Assembly (NCBI GenBank): GCA_036873755.1
Contig: JAVTVY010018767.1
Coordinates: 1 to 64,000, forward strand
Direction: 5' to 3'
DNA from: Hanleya hanleyi
Taxonomy: Eukaryota > Mollusca > Polyplacophora > Lepidopleurida > Hanleyidae
Length of the DNA: 64,000 nucleotides
Made by a program: the position numbers and the translations under genes. Under the pieces are notes generated by a model that saw only the letters and a list, made by a program, of their open reading frames with translations, was not told the origin of the DNA and made no database searches. This document shows, piece after piece, positions 63,881-64,000 of the stretch. Within the stretch, counting starts at the first letter, position 1. Every line of letters begins with the position of its first letter.

Positions 63881-64000
63881 GACATCTTTGCCTTCACAAT
63901 CCAAATCGATTCTGAACTATACTTATGGAATAAACACAACAATTTTTAATGATTTACCGTATTTTCAATCACAGTGACGTTGACCTTTGACCCTTCGGCC
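63881..64000. other. Window end, host sequence
   Basis: Ends in 'CACAGTGACGTTGACCTTTGACC', another unit of the AGGTCA-type motif seen at 47540-48470. Confidence 0.5.

Overview
The window looks like nuclear DNA from a metazoan, most likely a marine invertebrate. The background is AT-rich and crowded with satellites, MITEs and diverged minisatellites. Splice-like signals and AATAAA sites are present, and the only well-supported cellular gene is an animal-type FkbM-family methyltransferase on the minus strand (40105-41154). I cannot name the species; a mollusc or another lophotrochozoan is only a guess.

Layout. (i) 1-8333: a large imperfect palindrome centred near 1844, whose arms each carry the same fragment of a Polinton integrase. 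It runs into about 4.9 kb of a 20/21-bp satellite. (ii) 8334-26909: non-coding, AT-rich DNA dominated by a recent 7.3-kb direct tandem duplication (10827-18105 and 18106-25408) with a 5-bp junction microhomology. Each unit holds an inverted-repeat element with exon-like pieces and a 134-bp tandem array. (iii) 26916-38530: Polinton/Maverick element 1 (EL1), flanked by TATGCT. (iv) 38537-49850: host sequence with the methyltransferase, a 37-bp x 7 repeat, a piggyBac-like MITE, a third degraded inverted-repeat element and AGGTCA-rich minisatellites. (v) 49857-62366: Polinton element 2 (EL2), flanked by a perfect 6-bp duplication TCTGTT. (vi) 62373-64000: host flank with two hairpin/MITE elements.

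The two Polintons are related copies with one gene order, all on the plus strand: [EL2 only: a double PC4-like protein] - tail-anchored small protein - PC4-like protein(s) - chromodomain integrase - Ser/Thr/Pro-rich membrane protein - A32/FtsK-type packaging ATPase - small basic protein with a Gly-rich hydrophobic end - a two-part conserved late protein - single-jelly-roll penton protein - pX/pVI-like core protein - double-jelly-roll major capsid protein - adenain-like cysteine protease. Together these form an integration module and a virion morphogenesis module. No protein-primed DNA polymerase B is visible in either copy, which is unusual for Polintons. Both copies are decayed: EL1 is broken in most genes, while EL2 keeps intact integrase, ATPase and penton reading frames.

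Points I consider most worth following: the paralogous PC4-like family repeated up to four times per element; TIRs built of roughly 155-bp repeats carrying perfect NRF-1-type palindromes (TGCGCATGCGCA); promoters whose TATA box contains the stop codon of the preceding gene; and a sequence link between the TIRs, the integrase-bearing palindrome and the neighbouring satellite.
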